Below are positions 46,148 to 55,289 of a DNA stretch of 64,000 nucleotides, one piece after another (the first letter of the stretch is position 1; each line of letters starts with the position of its first letter). Source of the stretch: Vibrio gigantis (GTDB lineage: Bacteria; Pseudomonadota; Gammaproteobacteria; Enterobacterales; Vibrionaceae); the NCBI RefSeq assembly GCF_024347515.1, contig NZ_AP025492.1, positions 2,170,001 to 2,234,000 of the forward strand. Reading direction: 5' to 3'. Under the pieces are notes generated by a model. That model made no database searches. It was not told the DNA's origin and saw nothing but the letters and a program-made list of their open reading frames with translations. A program made the translations under genes and the position numbers.

Positions 46148-46425
46148 TGCCAACAATCAAGATCAACAAGCTGACTTCGATTGAATCTAACCCGTCAAAT
46201 ACTCTATTGGAAACAATGGAACAAGCGGGCTTAGAACCAGAATACAACTGCCGAGATGGCCACTGTGGTGCATGCCGCTGTACGTTGGATTCTGGTGAAG
46301 TCGAGTACGTTGGTTTTGCTATGGCTTACACGCAAGGCAATGAAATCTTGCCTTGTATCTGTAAAGCAAAAACCGATTTATCGCTGAGTAATGTGATCCA
46401 TCGAAGTAAACAGAAGCGCGCCTGA
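46147..46425 (+). CDS. yfaE: YfaE, 2Fe-2S ferredoxin for NrdB maintenance
   Basis: This is a plant-type 2Fe-2S ferredoxin of 92 residues that reduces the diiron centre of NrdB to restore its tyrosyl radical. Cluster ligands are CRDGHCGACRC and the distal cysteine in LPCICKAK. It overlaps nrdB by one base and closes the nrdAB-yfaE operon, as in E. coli. Confidence 0.94.
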   Translation: MPTIKINKLTSIESNPSNTLLETMEQAGLEPEYNCRDGHCGACRCTLDSGEVEYVGFAMAYTQGNEILPCICKAKTDLSLSNVIHRSKQKRA

Positions 46426-46490
46426 ACTATTCGGCTCAAGTTCACTTGGCTTTATTTAGAATGACCGTTTAATCAGAGATGATAAGTATT

Positions 46491-46529
46491 AAAAAGGGTC
46501 CGCCTCCAATTGGAATGCGGACCCTTTTT
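46491..46529 (+). terminator. Terminator of nrdAB-yfaE
   Basis: AAAAAGGGTCCGC / GCGGACCCTTTTT is a 13-pair stem with a 13-base loop; it is symmetrical and could also end leftward transcription. Confidence 0.9.
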
Positions 46530-46610
46530 CTATTGGTGTCTTTGGTATAGGAGACCAACTCACCGATAACAAAACCTGAGTCTTACTGGCGTTCACAACC
46601 AAACCAACGT

Positions 46611-47126
46611 TTATTGCTGAGTCAGGTTAAGAGTCACAGAACCAATATAACAAGCGCTTCGGCACTCCCCACAACCATTACACGTATCTTTTTCCACCGT
46701 AGGCAACTCTCCTATTTCGATGTGTATCGCACCTGCTGAACACGCGGTCTGGCACGCATTGCAATCCATTTGCATGTAATTGTTACAGCTATCAGCAAAG
46801 CTAGGCTTGAGGTCGATATAAGGTGTGACTGTTGGATGAAGTGCGCCAGTCGGACACACTTCAGTGCATTTGTTACACATAGAACAACTGTTGTAATCCA
46901 AATTCAGTAGCGCACTGCCCTCTAGCATCTCAATAACGCTATTCGGACACGCTTGCTCACACAACCCGCAACCGTCGCAAAGACGCTCAAACAGCACCTC
47001 ATCGACCGCTTTTGGTGGTCTTGCATGCAAGCGCTGTGATATCTCTTCATAACTCGCGGCTGCTTTAACCGGTTTAGAAAGTCGAGTTAAGAAACCGCGT
47101 CTATTTGAATTTATTTGTTCAGACAT
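46611..47126 (-). CDS. napF: NapF-like ferredoxin
   Basis: This is a cytoplasmic iron-sulfur protein of 171 residues with four cysteine-rich groups: CDGCGLCEQACPN, CSMCNKCTEVCPT, CNACQTACSAG and CNGCGECRSACYI. NapF proteins interact with molybdoenzymes before Tat export. It follows a TorD-like chaperone gene with a one-base overlap and is divergent from dmsABC, so it probably helps DmsA maturation rather than Nap, for which no genes are seen here. Confidence 0.85.
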   Translation of the reverse strand: MSEQINSNRRGFLTRLSKPVKAAASYEEISQRLHARPPKAVDEVLFERLCDGCGLCEQACPNSVIEMLEGSALLNLDYNSCSMCNKCTEVCPTGALHPTVTPYIDLKPSFADSCNNYMQMDCNACQTACSAGAIHIEIGELPTVEKDTCNGCGECRSACYIGSVTLNLTQQ

Positions 47127-47692
47127 TAGTCGATATATAACTTTTTAGTGGCAACGTTTAAATTATATTCAGATGTTAATTGTTCAAGCCAATTTATCAC
47201 ATCAATTGATAGCTTCTTATAAAATGATAAATCTGATGCTGTATTTAATTTGTCTAAATAAGCAGAAGACCAAGGTAATAAGTGACGCTCAAGTAATTCA
47301 CGAGCTGAATCGATATTATTATTCCCTAACAAATACGCATGAGCGAATAACATTAAACCAAATTGATCTTCCGGCTCTCTTAACCCTGTATCTAATTCAA
47401 TCTGATTAAATTCTAAAAACTGGCGATACTCTACTGTAGAAGCGCCGAACACAACGCGATCTTTATCTAGGTACACAGAACCCCAAGGCGGAGCTGGCAT
47501 GTCTCCAACCCCTTCAAATAGGCGACTAAACTCCGCTGAGAGTGCTTCTTCCTGTTCGCTTCTCAGTGCCAGCAAACAACCTTCTGAGAGCACTTTACTC
47601 TCCACCAAAGCTTCGACAATGGTGATTAACTGTTCTTTACTTGTCGCTTGATAAAATAGCGAACCCAATAGCTTATGCGTATCGATAATCAT
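47126..47692 (-). CDS. TorD/DmsD-family molybdoenzyme chaperone
   Basis: This is an all-helical redox-enzyme maturation chaperone of 188 residues. The family motif is seen in PPWGSVYLDKDRVVFG and EPEDQFGLMLFAHAYLLGN, close to the E(P)xDH motif of TorD/DmsD. It should bind the Tat signal of DmsA and hold the enzyme until cofactor insertion. The dmsA gene starts 200 bases away on the opposite strand. Confidence 0.87.
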   Translation of the reverse strand: MIIDTHKLLGSLFYQATSKEQLITIVEALVESKVLSEGCLLALRSEQEEALSAEFSRLFEGVGDMPAPPWGSVYLDKDRVVFGASTVEYRQFLEFNQIELDTGLREPEDQFGLMLFAHAYLLGNNNIDSARELLERHLLPWSSAYLDKLNTASDLSFYKKLSIDVINWLEQLTSEYNLNVATKKLYID

Positions 47693-47800
47693 TATTATTT
47701 ATGCCGTAATAGGTTTTAAATACAATTATATTAGTAAAACTATTTCATTCTTTGATCTAATTTATACATTAAATTCATAACCTTTAAATTTAATTCTTAT

Positions 47801-47814
47801 TTGATACCTATCAA
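47801..47814. promoter_or_regulatory. Perfect FNR box between torD-like gene and dmsA
   Basis: TTGAT-ACCT-ATCAA is an exact FNR consensus. For the leftward genes a -10-like TATGAA (47779-47774) lies 31 bases from its centre, a -41.5-type activator position. For dmsA the -10-like CTATAA (47852-47857) is farther (about -57). One site may serve both units. Confidence 0.8.
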
Positions 47815-47891
47815 TCAATATTTAAATATTAAAAGACAAAAACAAAACTACCTATAAAGTGCTAGACTTCAATAACAATAGGCATCTTAGA

Positions 47892-50330
47892 ATGACGAAT
47901 AAGAAAGAATCTGGGGTAATGAATCTTACTCGAAGAAGCTTCATGAAAGCTTCTTCTGCGGTAGGTAGTGCAGCCGCACTCGCAGGCGGTATCGCTTTAC
48001 CTTTCAAATCCAAACCAGTAGCGGCTGCGGTTGCTGAAAACGTGGACGAGAAAGTCGTATGGAGTGCATGTACAGTAAACTGTGGCTCTCGTTGCCCGTT
48101 ACGTATGCATGTACAAAACGGTGAAATCAAATACGTAGAAACAGACAACACCGGTACTGACGAATACGGTCATCACCAAGTTCGTGCGTGTTTACGTGGT
48201 CGCTCTATGCGCCGCCGTGTTTACAACCCAGACCGCCTAAAATACCCAATGAAGCGTGTGGGTAAGCGTGGTGAAGGTAAGTTTAAGCGTATTAGCTGGG
48301 AAGAGGCTTACGACGAAGTCGCTGGCACCATGCAACGCCTTATCAAAGACTACGGTAACGACACTATCTACCTAAACTACGGTACCGGGACGCTGGGCGG
48401 GACGGTCACTAAGTCTTGGCCACCAGCTCAAACGCTAATTGCTCGTCTAATGAACCTAAGTGGTGGTTATCTAAACCATTACGGTGACTACTCAACAGCG
48501 CAAATCGCGAAAGGTTTGAGCTACACCTACGGTGGTTGGGCAAACAACAACTCTTTCTCTGACCTAGAGAACACTAAGCTTAACATCCAGTTTGGTAACA
48601 ACCCTGCTGAGACACGTATGTCTGGCGGCGGTCTAATCCACCACTACGTTGAAAGCAAAAATAAATCAAACGCAAGAACGATCATCATCGATCCACGTTA
48701 CACCGATACTGCCGGTGGCCGTGAAGATCAATGGATCCCAATTCGCCCTTCTACGGATGCTGCATTGGTTGCAGGCCTTGCGCATGTGATGATCACTGAA
48801 GACTTGGTCGATCAACCATTCCTAGACAAATACTGTGTCGGTTACGATGAGAAGACCCTTCCTGCATCAGCGCCGAAAAACAGCGACTACAAATCCTACA
48901 TCCTAGGTTTAGGTGATGATGGTGTAGAGAAGACTCCTGAATGGGCTTCTAAGATCACGGGTATCCCAGTCGATACAATCGTTAAACTTGCTCGTGAGAT
49001 GGGTACAGCGAAACCATGCGCTATCCACCAAGGTTGGGGCCTACAACGCACTGCGAACGGTGAGTTAGCGTGTCGCGCTATCGCAATGTTGTCACTACTA
49101 ACTGGTTCTGTGGGTGTGTCTGGCGGTTCAACCGGTGCTCGTGAAAGTGACATCAACATTCCGTTTGTTCGCTTCCCTACCGTGCCAAACCCAGTTGAAA
49201 CTTCAATTTCAATGTTCATGTGGACCGACGCAATTTACCGTCACCATGAAATGACCGACATCACCGATGGTGTTCGTGGTGCAGAGCGCCTTAAAAACCC
49301 AATCAAGATGATCTGGAACTACGCTGGTAACTGCATCATCAACCAACACTCAGACATCAACAAGACGCACGCGATTCTTCAAGATGAAAGTGCGTGTGAA
49401 ATGATTGTTGTGGTTGATAACCATATGACTTCTTCAGCGAAATACGCCGATATCATCCTGCCTGACTTAACCACATCAGAGCAAGACGACTGGTGTATGG
49501 ATGGTAAAGCATCAAACATGCCTTACTTCATCTACGCACAGAAAGCGATTGAACCTCAGTTCGAAGCTAAATCTATCTACGAGATGTGTACTGAGCTTGC
49601 TAAACGCATGGGCGTTGAAAAAGAGTTCACTGAAGGCCGTACTCAAGAGCAATGGATTGAGCACCTTTACGCAGAAACTCGTAAGAACGATCCTACACTG
49701 CCAACCTTCGAAGAGATGAAAGAACTAGGTATCTACAAGCGTAGCTATGACCACCACTACATCGCTTACGAAGATTTCCGTAAAGATCCTGAAGCGAACC
49801 CACTAACCACACCAAGTGGCAAGATCGAGATCTACTCAGAGCAACTGGCTGAGATTGCGAAGACTTGGAAGCTAAAAGAAGACGAAGTGATTCACCCGCT
49901 TCCAATTTACGCGGACTCTTTCGAAGGCCATAACGACCCATTAGTAGAGAAGTACCCACTGCAACTAACAGGCTTCCACTACAAGGCTCGTACCCACTCC
50001 ACTTACGGTAACGTTGCAGAGATCAAAGCTGCGGCACCACAAGAGTTGTGGATCAACCCAATCGATGCAAAAGATCGCGGTATTGAAAACGGCGACATGG
50101 TCAGCATTTTTAACGACCGTGGCGAAGTTCATATTCCAGCGAAAGTGACACCAAGGATTCTTCCTCGAGTTGTCGCGCTAGGCGAAGGTGCATGGTACGC
50201 ACCCGATGGTCAGAAGATCGACCATGCAGGCTCTATCAACGTGCTGACTACTCAGCGCCCGAGCCCACTTGCTAAGGGTAACCCTCAGCATACAAACCTA
50301 GTTCAAATCAAAGCGCTAAAGAAAGTATAA
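47892..50330 (+). CDS. dmsA: DmsA, dimethyl sulfoxide reductase catalytic subunit
   Basis: This is a molybdopterin enzyme of anaerobic respiration reducing DMSO and related S- or N-oxides. Taken from the ATG at 47892 it has 812 residues with Tat signal TRRSFMKASSAVGSAAALAGG. The [4Fe-4S] motif CTVNCGSRCPLRMH is followed by VRACLRGRSMRRRVYNPDRLKYPMKRVG, nearly identical to E. coli DmsA. The Mo-ligand serine is in NHYGDYSTAQIA. Alternative starts are ATG 47919 and GTG 47859; none has a strong ribosome site. Periplasm-facing by its signal. Confidence 0.94.
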   Translation: MTNKKESGVMNLTRRSFMKASSAVGSAAALAGGIALPFKSKPVAAAVAENVDEKVVWSACTVNCGSRCPLRMHVQNGEIKYVETDNTGTDEYGHHQVRACLRGRSMRRRVYNPDRLKYPMKRVGKRGEGKFKRISWEEAYDEVAGTMQRLIKDYGNDTIYLNYGTGTLGGTVTKSWPPAQTLIARLMNLSGGYLNHYGDYSTAQIAKGLSYTYGGWANNNSFSDLENTKLNIQFGNNPAETRMSGGGLIHHYVESKNKSNARTIIIDPRYTDTAGGREDQWIPIRPSTDAALVAGLAHVMITEDLVDQPFLDKYCVGYDEKTLPASAPKNSDYKSYILGLGDDGVEKTPEWASKITGIPVDTIVKLAREMGTAKPCAIHQGWGLQRTANGELACRAIAMLSLLTGSVGVSGGSTGARESDINIPFVRFPTVPNPVETSISMFMWTDAIYRHHEMTDITDGVRGAERLKNPIKMIWNYAGNCIINQHSDINKTHAILQDESACEMIVVVDNHMTSSAKYADIILPDLTTSEQDDWCMDGKASNMPYFIYAQKAIEPQFEAKSIYEMCTELAKRMGVEKEFTEGRTQEQWIEHLYAETRKNDPTLPTFEEMKELGIYKRSYDHHYIAYEDFRKDPEANPLTTPSGKIEIYSEQLAEIAKTWKLKEDEVIHPLPIYADSFEGHNDPLVEKYPLQLTGFHYKARTHSTYGNVAEIKAAAPQELWINPIDAKDRGIENGDMVSIFNDRGEVHIPAKVTPRILPRVVALGEGAWYAPDGQKIDHAGSINVLTTQRPSPLAKGNPQHTNLVQIKALKKV

Positions 50331-50341
50331 GGTAGGTTGGA

Positions 50342-50962
50342 ATGAAACAATACGGCTTTTACATTGATTCAAGTAAATGCACGGGTTGTAAAACCTGTCA
50401 GCTTGCTTGTAAAGATTATAACGATCTAGACATCAAAACGAACTACCGTCGCGTATACGAATACGCAGGTGGTGGCTTCACTCAAGATGGCGATACCTGG
50501 GTTCAGAAAGATGTCTTTTCTTACTACCTGTCTATCGCTTGTAACCACTGTACTAACCCAGCGTGTGTGAAAGTGTGTCCTTCGGGCGCAATGCACAAAC
50601 GTGATGAAGATGGCTTGGTTGTGGTTGACGAGAGTGTGTGTATTGGTTGTCAGCACTGTAGCAATGCGTGTCCTTACGGCGCACCACAATACAACGCTAA
50701 GAAAGGTCACATGACCAAATGCGATGGTTGTTACCAGCGTGTTTCTGAAGGCAAACAACCTATTTGTGTTGAGTCTTGCCCACTTCGCGCATTGGAGTTT
50801 GGCGAAATCAATACGCTTCGCGAGAAGTACGGATCTGGTGCAGACGTAGCGCCACTGCCATCTTCAACCGAAACACTGCCAAACATCGTGATTAAGCTGA
50901 ACAAAAACGCGAAGCCTACTGGCGATACCAGTGGTCACCTAGCAAACCCAAAGGAGGTGTAA
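50342..50962 (+). CDS. dmsB: DmsB, four-cluster ferredoxin subunit
   Basis: This is the electron-transfer subunit between DmsC and DmsA, 206 residues. Four cysteine groups are present: CTGCKTCQLACKDYND, CNHCTNPACVKVCPSGA, CIGCQHCSNACPYGAP and CDGCYQRVSEGKQPICVESCPLRAL. It begins 11 bases after dmsA and has a ribosome site GTAGGTTGG just before the ATG. There is no signal peptide, so it is exported with DmsA. Confidence 0.95.
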   Translation: MKQYGFYIDSSKCTGCKTCQLACKDYNDLDIKTNYRRVYEYAGGGFTQDGDTWVQKDVFSYYLSIACNHCTNPACVKVCPSGAMHKRDEDGLVVVDESVCIGCQHCSNACPYGAPQYNAKKGHMTKCDGCYQRVSEGKQPICVESCPLRALEFGEINTLREKYGSGADVAPLPSSTETLPNIVIKLNKNAKPTGDTSGHLANPKEV

Positions 50963-50963
50963 G

Positions 50964-51809
50964 ATGATTTTTCATGAGTGGTCTTTGATCTTCTTTACGG
51001 TGTTGGCTCAAACCGCTGTCGGTGGTTACCTGCTTATTGGTGCTCGTGCACTGGTACTTGGTCATGACGAAGAGAAACTGAATAGCTACAAGGTTCCAAT
51101 GTTCATCCTGTGGGCATTAATGGGTCTTGGTTTTATGTTCTCGACAACGCACCTGGGCTCTCCACTGCGCGCGTTTAATGCTTTTAACCAACTAGGCTCA
51201 GCTTGGTTGTCTAACGAAGTGTTCTTCGGAGCGGCATTCTTCGCAGTGGGCGGCTTACAGTGGCTACTGTCTGTGGTTAAGAAAGGTGGCGTGGCTATCC
51301 AGAAAGCACTGATGGTTGGCGCTATGGTGCTGGGTGTTATCTTCATGTACGCGATGATCAACGTATACATGATCAATACAGTACCTACATGGGACAACAT
51401 CTACACACCACTAAGCTTCATCATGACCATGGTTGTGGGTGGCTTGCTGCTGTCTCAGTTTGTGATTGTGTTCGCAAACGACAGCCGCTTTACGGTTGAC
51501 CGTAACATCACCATGCTGGCTGTTATCGCCGTTGCTATCAGCTTGCTTGTGACCGTAGGCAAGCTGAACCTCATCGGTGACATCCAAACTTCAGCAGCAA
51601 AAGCATCTGAGTTGGTTAACGGTTTAGGCAGCTATGTAATTCTTCAAGTGGCATTGCTGATGGCAAGCTTGTTGGTTTGGATTCTACCTATGCTGAACAA
51701 AGCGAAAGTGAACCCAGTAAACCTAGGCTTAGCATTGGTACTGTTCTTAGCTTCAGAACTAATCGGCCGTGGCTTGTTCTACAGCCTACACATGACAAGC
51801 GGTTTGTAA
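50964..51809 (+). CDS. dmsC: DmsC, membrane anchor and menaquinol oxidase
   Basis: This is an eight-helix membrane anchor of 281 residues (MIFHEWSLIFFTVLAQTAVGGYLLIG...). It oxidises menaquinol and anchors DmsAB. It begins 1 base after the dmsB stop; AAGGAGGTGTAAG is a near-ideal ribosome site inside the dmsB end. The conserved family segment ELIGRGLFYSLHM closes the protein. Confidence 0.94.
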   Translation: MIFHEWSLIFFTVLAQTAVGGYLLIGARALVLGHDEEKLNSYKVPMFILWALMGLGFMFSTTHLGSPLRAFNAFNQLGSAWLSNEVFFGAAFFAVGGLQWLLSVVKKGGVAIQKALMVGAMVLGVIFMYAMINVYMINTVPTWDNIYTPLSFIMTMVVGGLLLSQFVIVFANDSRFTVDRNITMLAVIAVAISLLVTVGKLNLIGDIQTSAAKASELVNGLGSYVILQVALLMASLLVWILPMLNKAKVNPVNLGLALVLFLASELIGRGLFYSLHMTSGL

Positions 51810-51882
51810 TCACTTACTCAGTTTAAGTGCTAGCTACAAAGCTATTCGCCACTTGTTGGCTTATCTAGAAGGCTAGATAAAC

Positions 51883-51919
51883 AAAAGGCCCCACAACCAT
51901 ATGGATGTGGGGCCTTTTT
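51883..51919 (+). terminator. Terminator after dmsABC
   Basis: AAAAGGCCCCACA / TGTGGGGCCTTTTT is a 13-pair stem with a ten-base loop. It also faces the convergent cinA-like gene. Confidence 0.92.
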
Positions 51920-51973
51920 ATTTGTTCTGTCTTAACCTTAGTTCAAGAGAGCTTAGTTAACGACAAGAGTGTC

Positions 51974-53212
51974 TTACTTGATGATAGCTGAAGGAATAAA
52001 CATGTCTTTCAATCGCTTAACTGAAGAGTAAGTACCAAACATCGGTTTGTTGTCTAGATGTCTTCTAAGCATGTCGGCTGCTACAGTTTTGATGATGTTT
52101 CGTGCATCTTCACGATTGTATTGGCGGTAGAACTCAAGCACTTGCCCCCATTCACCCGCTTCGCTCGATAGTGCAATGCTGAATGTATTACCTTCTAACT
52201 TGCCCGTCACCAAGGCTAATTCAGTGCCACACTTTTCTCTTGTTGCGCCAGCCAATGCAAACGTAGCCGCTAATGGATCGCTCTTTTCAAGCTCACTCTC
52301 TTTTGGTTCAGCCATCACCCAAGAGTGACCGAAGCAATCTTCCACTTGCTCATTCGACTGTAGCCAAGCCGACAATGCACCTTTAGTCGACACTTCAGAT
52401 ACCGACAAGGTTTTCTTTCTCTCAGCCATAATATGACCGATATGGTCAATCATCGGCTCATCAACACTCACAACGTTGCTCTCTAACAACTTGTACACCA
52501 TTTGCAGTAGCTTAACGCGAGTTTCTAAATCCGACTTAGGCCCAAACAGTTTCACTTCAATGAACGGCAGATAAGAGCGGTAACCCAGTTCATAACCTTC
52601 AGGCAGTTTCAATTGGTCTAACACATCAGAAATGCCAGACTCGGATAAACCAAAGGTAAACAACCGGCTGCATTCAGACGCGACTACTTGAGGATAAGTA
52701 CGAGCAAGGTCAGGGATAATTTCAAAGCTCACCATACGCTTAAATTCACTAGGTACGCCCGGAGTGAAGTAGAAAGTCGCATCGTTAATCTTTAGTTTAA
52801 AGCCACATGCAGTGCCGACAGGGTTATCGACAATTTCTGAGCTCGCTGGCAACAAAGCTTGCTTTAGGTTGCTGTCTGGCATCGGCATGCCACGTCCCGA
52901 AAACATCTCTTCCATGCGAGCAAGCCATTCAGGGAACATGACGAGTTTCTGCTCTGATGCCGCCGCTGCTGCAGCCGCGCTCATATCATCGGTAGTCGGG
53001 CCTAATCCACCATTCACGATAACCACATCGTAGTTAAAGCTCAGCATCAACAACTCTTCGACTAAGGCATTCATTTGGTCACCAACAGTGGAGCGTTTAG
53101 CCAAAGCAAAACCATGTTGGTAAAACTCAGCTGACATCCAAGCCGCGTTCGTGTCTACAATGTCTCCATGAAGAACTTCTTCACCTGTGCTTAACATTGC
53201 GATTTTCGTCAT
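51974..53212 (-). CDS. CinA-like protein
   Basis: This protein has 412 residues from the ATG at 53212 (AAGGGA 7-8 bases upstream). The N-terminal molybdopterin-binding-like domain has MLSTGEEVLHGDIVDTNAAW, VNGGLGPTTDD and FYFTPGVPSEFKRM. The C-terminal part (ALSAWLQSNEQVEDCFGHSWVMAEPKE... LALVTGKLEGNTF) is a diverged CinA C-terminal deamidase-like domain. Family members process NMN or ADP-ribose; activity of this C-terminal half is doubtful because the usual TGGxxGxxxTxxPG block is not recognisable. Confidence 0.85.
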   Translation of the reverse strand: MTKIAMLSTGEEVLHGDIVDTNAAWMSAEFYQHGFALAKRSTVGDQMNALVEELLMLSFNYDVVIVNGGLGPTTDDMSAAAAAAASEQKLVMFPEWLARMEEMFSGRGMPMPDSNLKQALLPASSEIVDNPVGTACGFKLKINDATFYFTPGVPSEFKRMVSFEIIPDLARTYPQVVASECSRLFTFGLSESGISDVLDQLKLPEGYELGYRSYLPFIEVKLFGPKSDLETRVKLLQMVYKLLESNVVSVDEPMIDHIGHIMAERKKTLSVSEVSTKGALSAWLQSNEQVEDCFGHSWVMAEPKESELEKSDPLAATFALAGATREKCGTELALVTGKLEGNTFSIALSSEAGEWGQVLEFYRQYNREDARNIIKTVAADMLRRHLDNKPMFGTYSSVKRLKDMFIPSAIIK

Positions 53213-53422
53213 GTTTCTATCCCTTGTAGTCATAAAAAGACGCTGCATTATCTACAAACTGGTCTATGTTTGAGTTTGAGCTATTTTGCTTTTTAACAAA
53301 TATTAATAATGTTAAATCTAAGGTTTTCTTAGGAAAAGCGATAAATTATTAGTTCCCTAAATCAGGCATTTAATGGATAATTGTGACCCTGATCAATTCG
53401 AAACTTTCTCATGGAGACCCTT

Positions 53423-54331
53423 GTGGCCAAATCACCGTTACTAGCAAAGGTTACTGCTGCATTTTCAATGCTAATGTCAGTTAACTCGGTTGCAAGCCAA
53501 TACGACTTCGACCAGCCAATCAACCTTTCTTATTCGGATGAATGTGCTCAAGATTACTGTGTTAATGATAGCTTGTACACCTACAAGCCTAGTACCAATT
53601 ACGCACTGAGCGAATCTAGCGAAGAGTATGATTTCTCCATCCAACAACCAAAGCACTTTTTGGTCAGTGAAGAGAAAGATTGGGATTACCTAATGGGTCA
53701 AACCTACACCATTCTTGGCTTAAGTGTAGCGACCGTCGGTTTAATGACCTTCTTACCAGAAAGTATCACTAAATGGGACGATGACCAACGTGACTTAAGT
53801 AAGCTAGGTCAAAAGTGGAAAGATAACGTATCTGCCGGCCCTGTATGGGACCGTGACGAACACTTCCTGAACTATGTGATGCACCCATATTTTGGTGGTG
53901 TTTACTATACAGCAGCACGTCACGCGGGTTACAACGAGTTTGAATCGTTTATGTACTCTTGGACGATGTCGACCTTCTTCTGGGAATACGGCGTAGAAGC
54001 ATTTGCAGAAGTTCCTTCTTGGCAAGATCTATTCATCACACCGTTCTTCGGTGCGGTTGTGGGTGAAATGATGCTAGAAGCCGAGCAAGATATCGTTGCT
54101 TCAGGTGGTGAAGTGATGGGCTCTCAAACCATGGGTGACGTGTCGCTATTCTTCCTTAACCCTGTCGGCCATATCCACTACTGGGTAAGTGATGCGTGGG
54201 GTGGTGATGCAGAAGTGAACCTGAATACTAACCCTTGGTGGGATAACCAAGACGCGGCGCGTTTTGCTTACGATGCCGGCGCACCATACGACTCTCAATT
54301 TGTTGGTATGAACTTCAAGGTGACGTTCTAA
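53423..54331 (+). CDS. DUF3943 outer-envelope protein
   Basis: This is an exported protein of about 302 residues and unknown function. A signal peptide (MAKS-like start, cleaved near NSVAS) is followed by the DUF3943 core: HPYFGGVYYTAARHAGYNEFESFMYSW and SWQDLFITPFFGAVVGEMMLEAE. The GTG at 53423 has GGAG 8 bases upstream and is preferred to the ATG at 53411, which has none. The protein ends in an aromatic residue (VGMNFKVTF), typical of outer-membrane beta barrels. Single-gene unit. Confidence 0.75.
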   Translation: MAKSPLLAKVTAAFSMLMSVNSVASQYDFDQPINLSYSDECAQDYCVNDSLYTYKPSTNYALSESSEEYDFSIQQPKHFLVSEEKDWDYLMGQTYTILGLSVATVGLMTFLPESITKWDDDQRDLSKLGQKWKDNVSAGPVWDRDEHFLNYVMHPYFGGVYYTAARHAGYNEFESFMYSWTMSTFFWEYGVEAFAEVPSWQDLFITPFFGAVVGEMMLEAEQDIVASGGEVMGSQTMGDVSLFFLNPVGHIHYWVSDAWGGDAEVNLNTNPWWDNQDAARFAYDAGAPYDSQFVGMNFKVTF

Positions 54332-54392
54332 TTCGTCTCTAGCAGCACTAAATATAAGTTACTGAATCATCAATCACAGTGACTACTCTTCT

Positions 54393-54420
54393 AAAAAGCG
54401 GCTCTCTAGCCGCTTTTTTT
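54393..54420 (+). terminator. Terminator after DUF3943 gene
   Basis: AAAAAGCGGCT / AGCCGCTTTTTTT with a CTCT loop. Confidence 0.92.
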
Positions 54421-54584
54421 GTGCCCCACTCTTCATTCTCTTTTTTTGCGTCGAAGCTTAGTTTCAAAAATTGACACAGGTCAAACATTGTTCGATGTAA
54501 CCTTCTACACTGAAATTAAAGAACTTTATCGCGTGATATCAAACATTTAATTAGTAAAGAATAATTGAAACTTTGGGGGCTGAT

Positions 54585-55097
54585 ATGAACAGTACATTTA
54601 TCGTAAACTTTATCGGAAAAGCATCACCAGCAACAATCAAACAGCTTGCTGCGGTTACTCACGAAAACGACGGAAAATGGCTCATCAGTAAAGTTAACTT
54701 TATCGAAGACCAAGTCGCAGGCGTACTAAAAGTTCAACTTCCAGCCATCAACGAATCGATTGTTAAAGAGGCTTTCAGCGCTAACCCGGATCTCATCGTG
54801 CAGTTTGTCGATTCAGATCATACGCACAATGTTCAAGATACAATCCATCACCTAAGGCTCGACTCTAACGACCGAGCTGGCATCGTCAACGAAGTGACTC
54901 ATGTATTAGATAGACAAGGGATCAGCATTCTAGATATGGATTGTCATCGTGTCTTTATCGCAGGTGGCGGTGGTGTTAGCTCAAGTTTATTCACCTCCAA
55001 GATAGCCGTTAAGCTGCCAGTCGAAATCTTGATTGATGACGTGGTCAATGAGCTAGAAACTCTCAGTGAAGACACTCGGGTTATGATTGAAGGTTAA
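54585..55097 (+). CDS. GcvR-like tandem ACT-domain regulator
   Basis: This is a 170-residue protein with two ACT domains: FIVNFIGKASPATIKQLAAVTHENDGKW (residues 4-31) and HHLRLDSNDRAGIVNEVTHVLDRQGISI (about 87-115). It resembles GcvR, the co-repressor acting on GcvA of the glycine cleavage system, and may bind glycine. No gcv genes are nearby, so the target is open. The ATG at 54585 has a GGGGG ribosome site at 5 bases. Confidence 0.78.
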   Translation: MNSTFIVNFIGKASPATIKQLAAVTHENDGKWLISKVNFIEDQVAGVLKVQLPAINESIVKEAFSANPDLIVQFVDSDHTHNVQDTIHHLRLDSNDRAGIVNEVTHVLDRQGISILDMDCHRVFIAGGGGVSSSLFTSKIAVKLPVEILIDDVVNELETLSEDTRVMIEG

Positions 55098-55289
55098 TTA
55101 AACTCACCTCCTGACGGTGTCCTTATCGTTGGGAGGTTACCTCATAGCTTCCCCTTCCCTTACATGACTTACAAAAAAACCATATAAAACCACTAAAAAT
55201 ACATAATCAACACATATGAAATTAAGTATTTGTATAATATTTTTGCTACCATAGATTATCTCATATAATTTAGTAGCTTAGGTTTACCC

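Noticed and set aside
55106..55139. CACCTCC / GGGAGGT inverted arms after the GcvR-like gene
   Set aside because: The stem is short, the loop long and no T run follows, so it is too weak to call a terminator.
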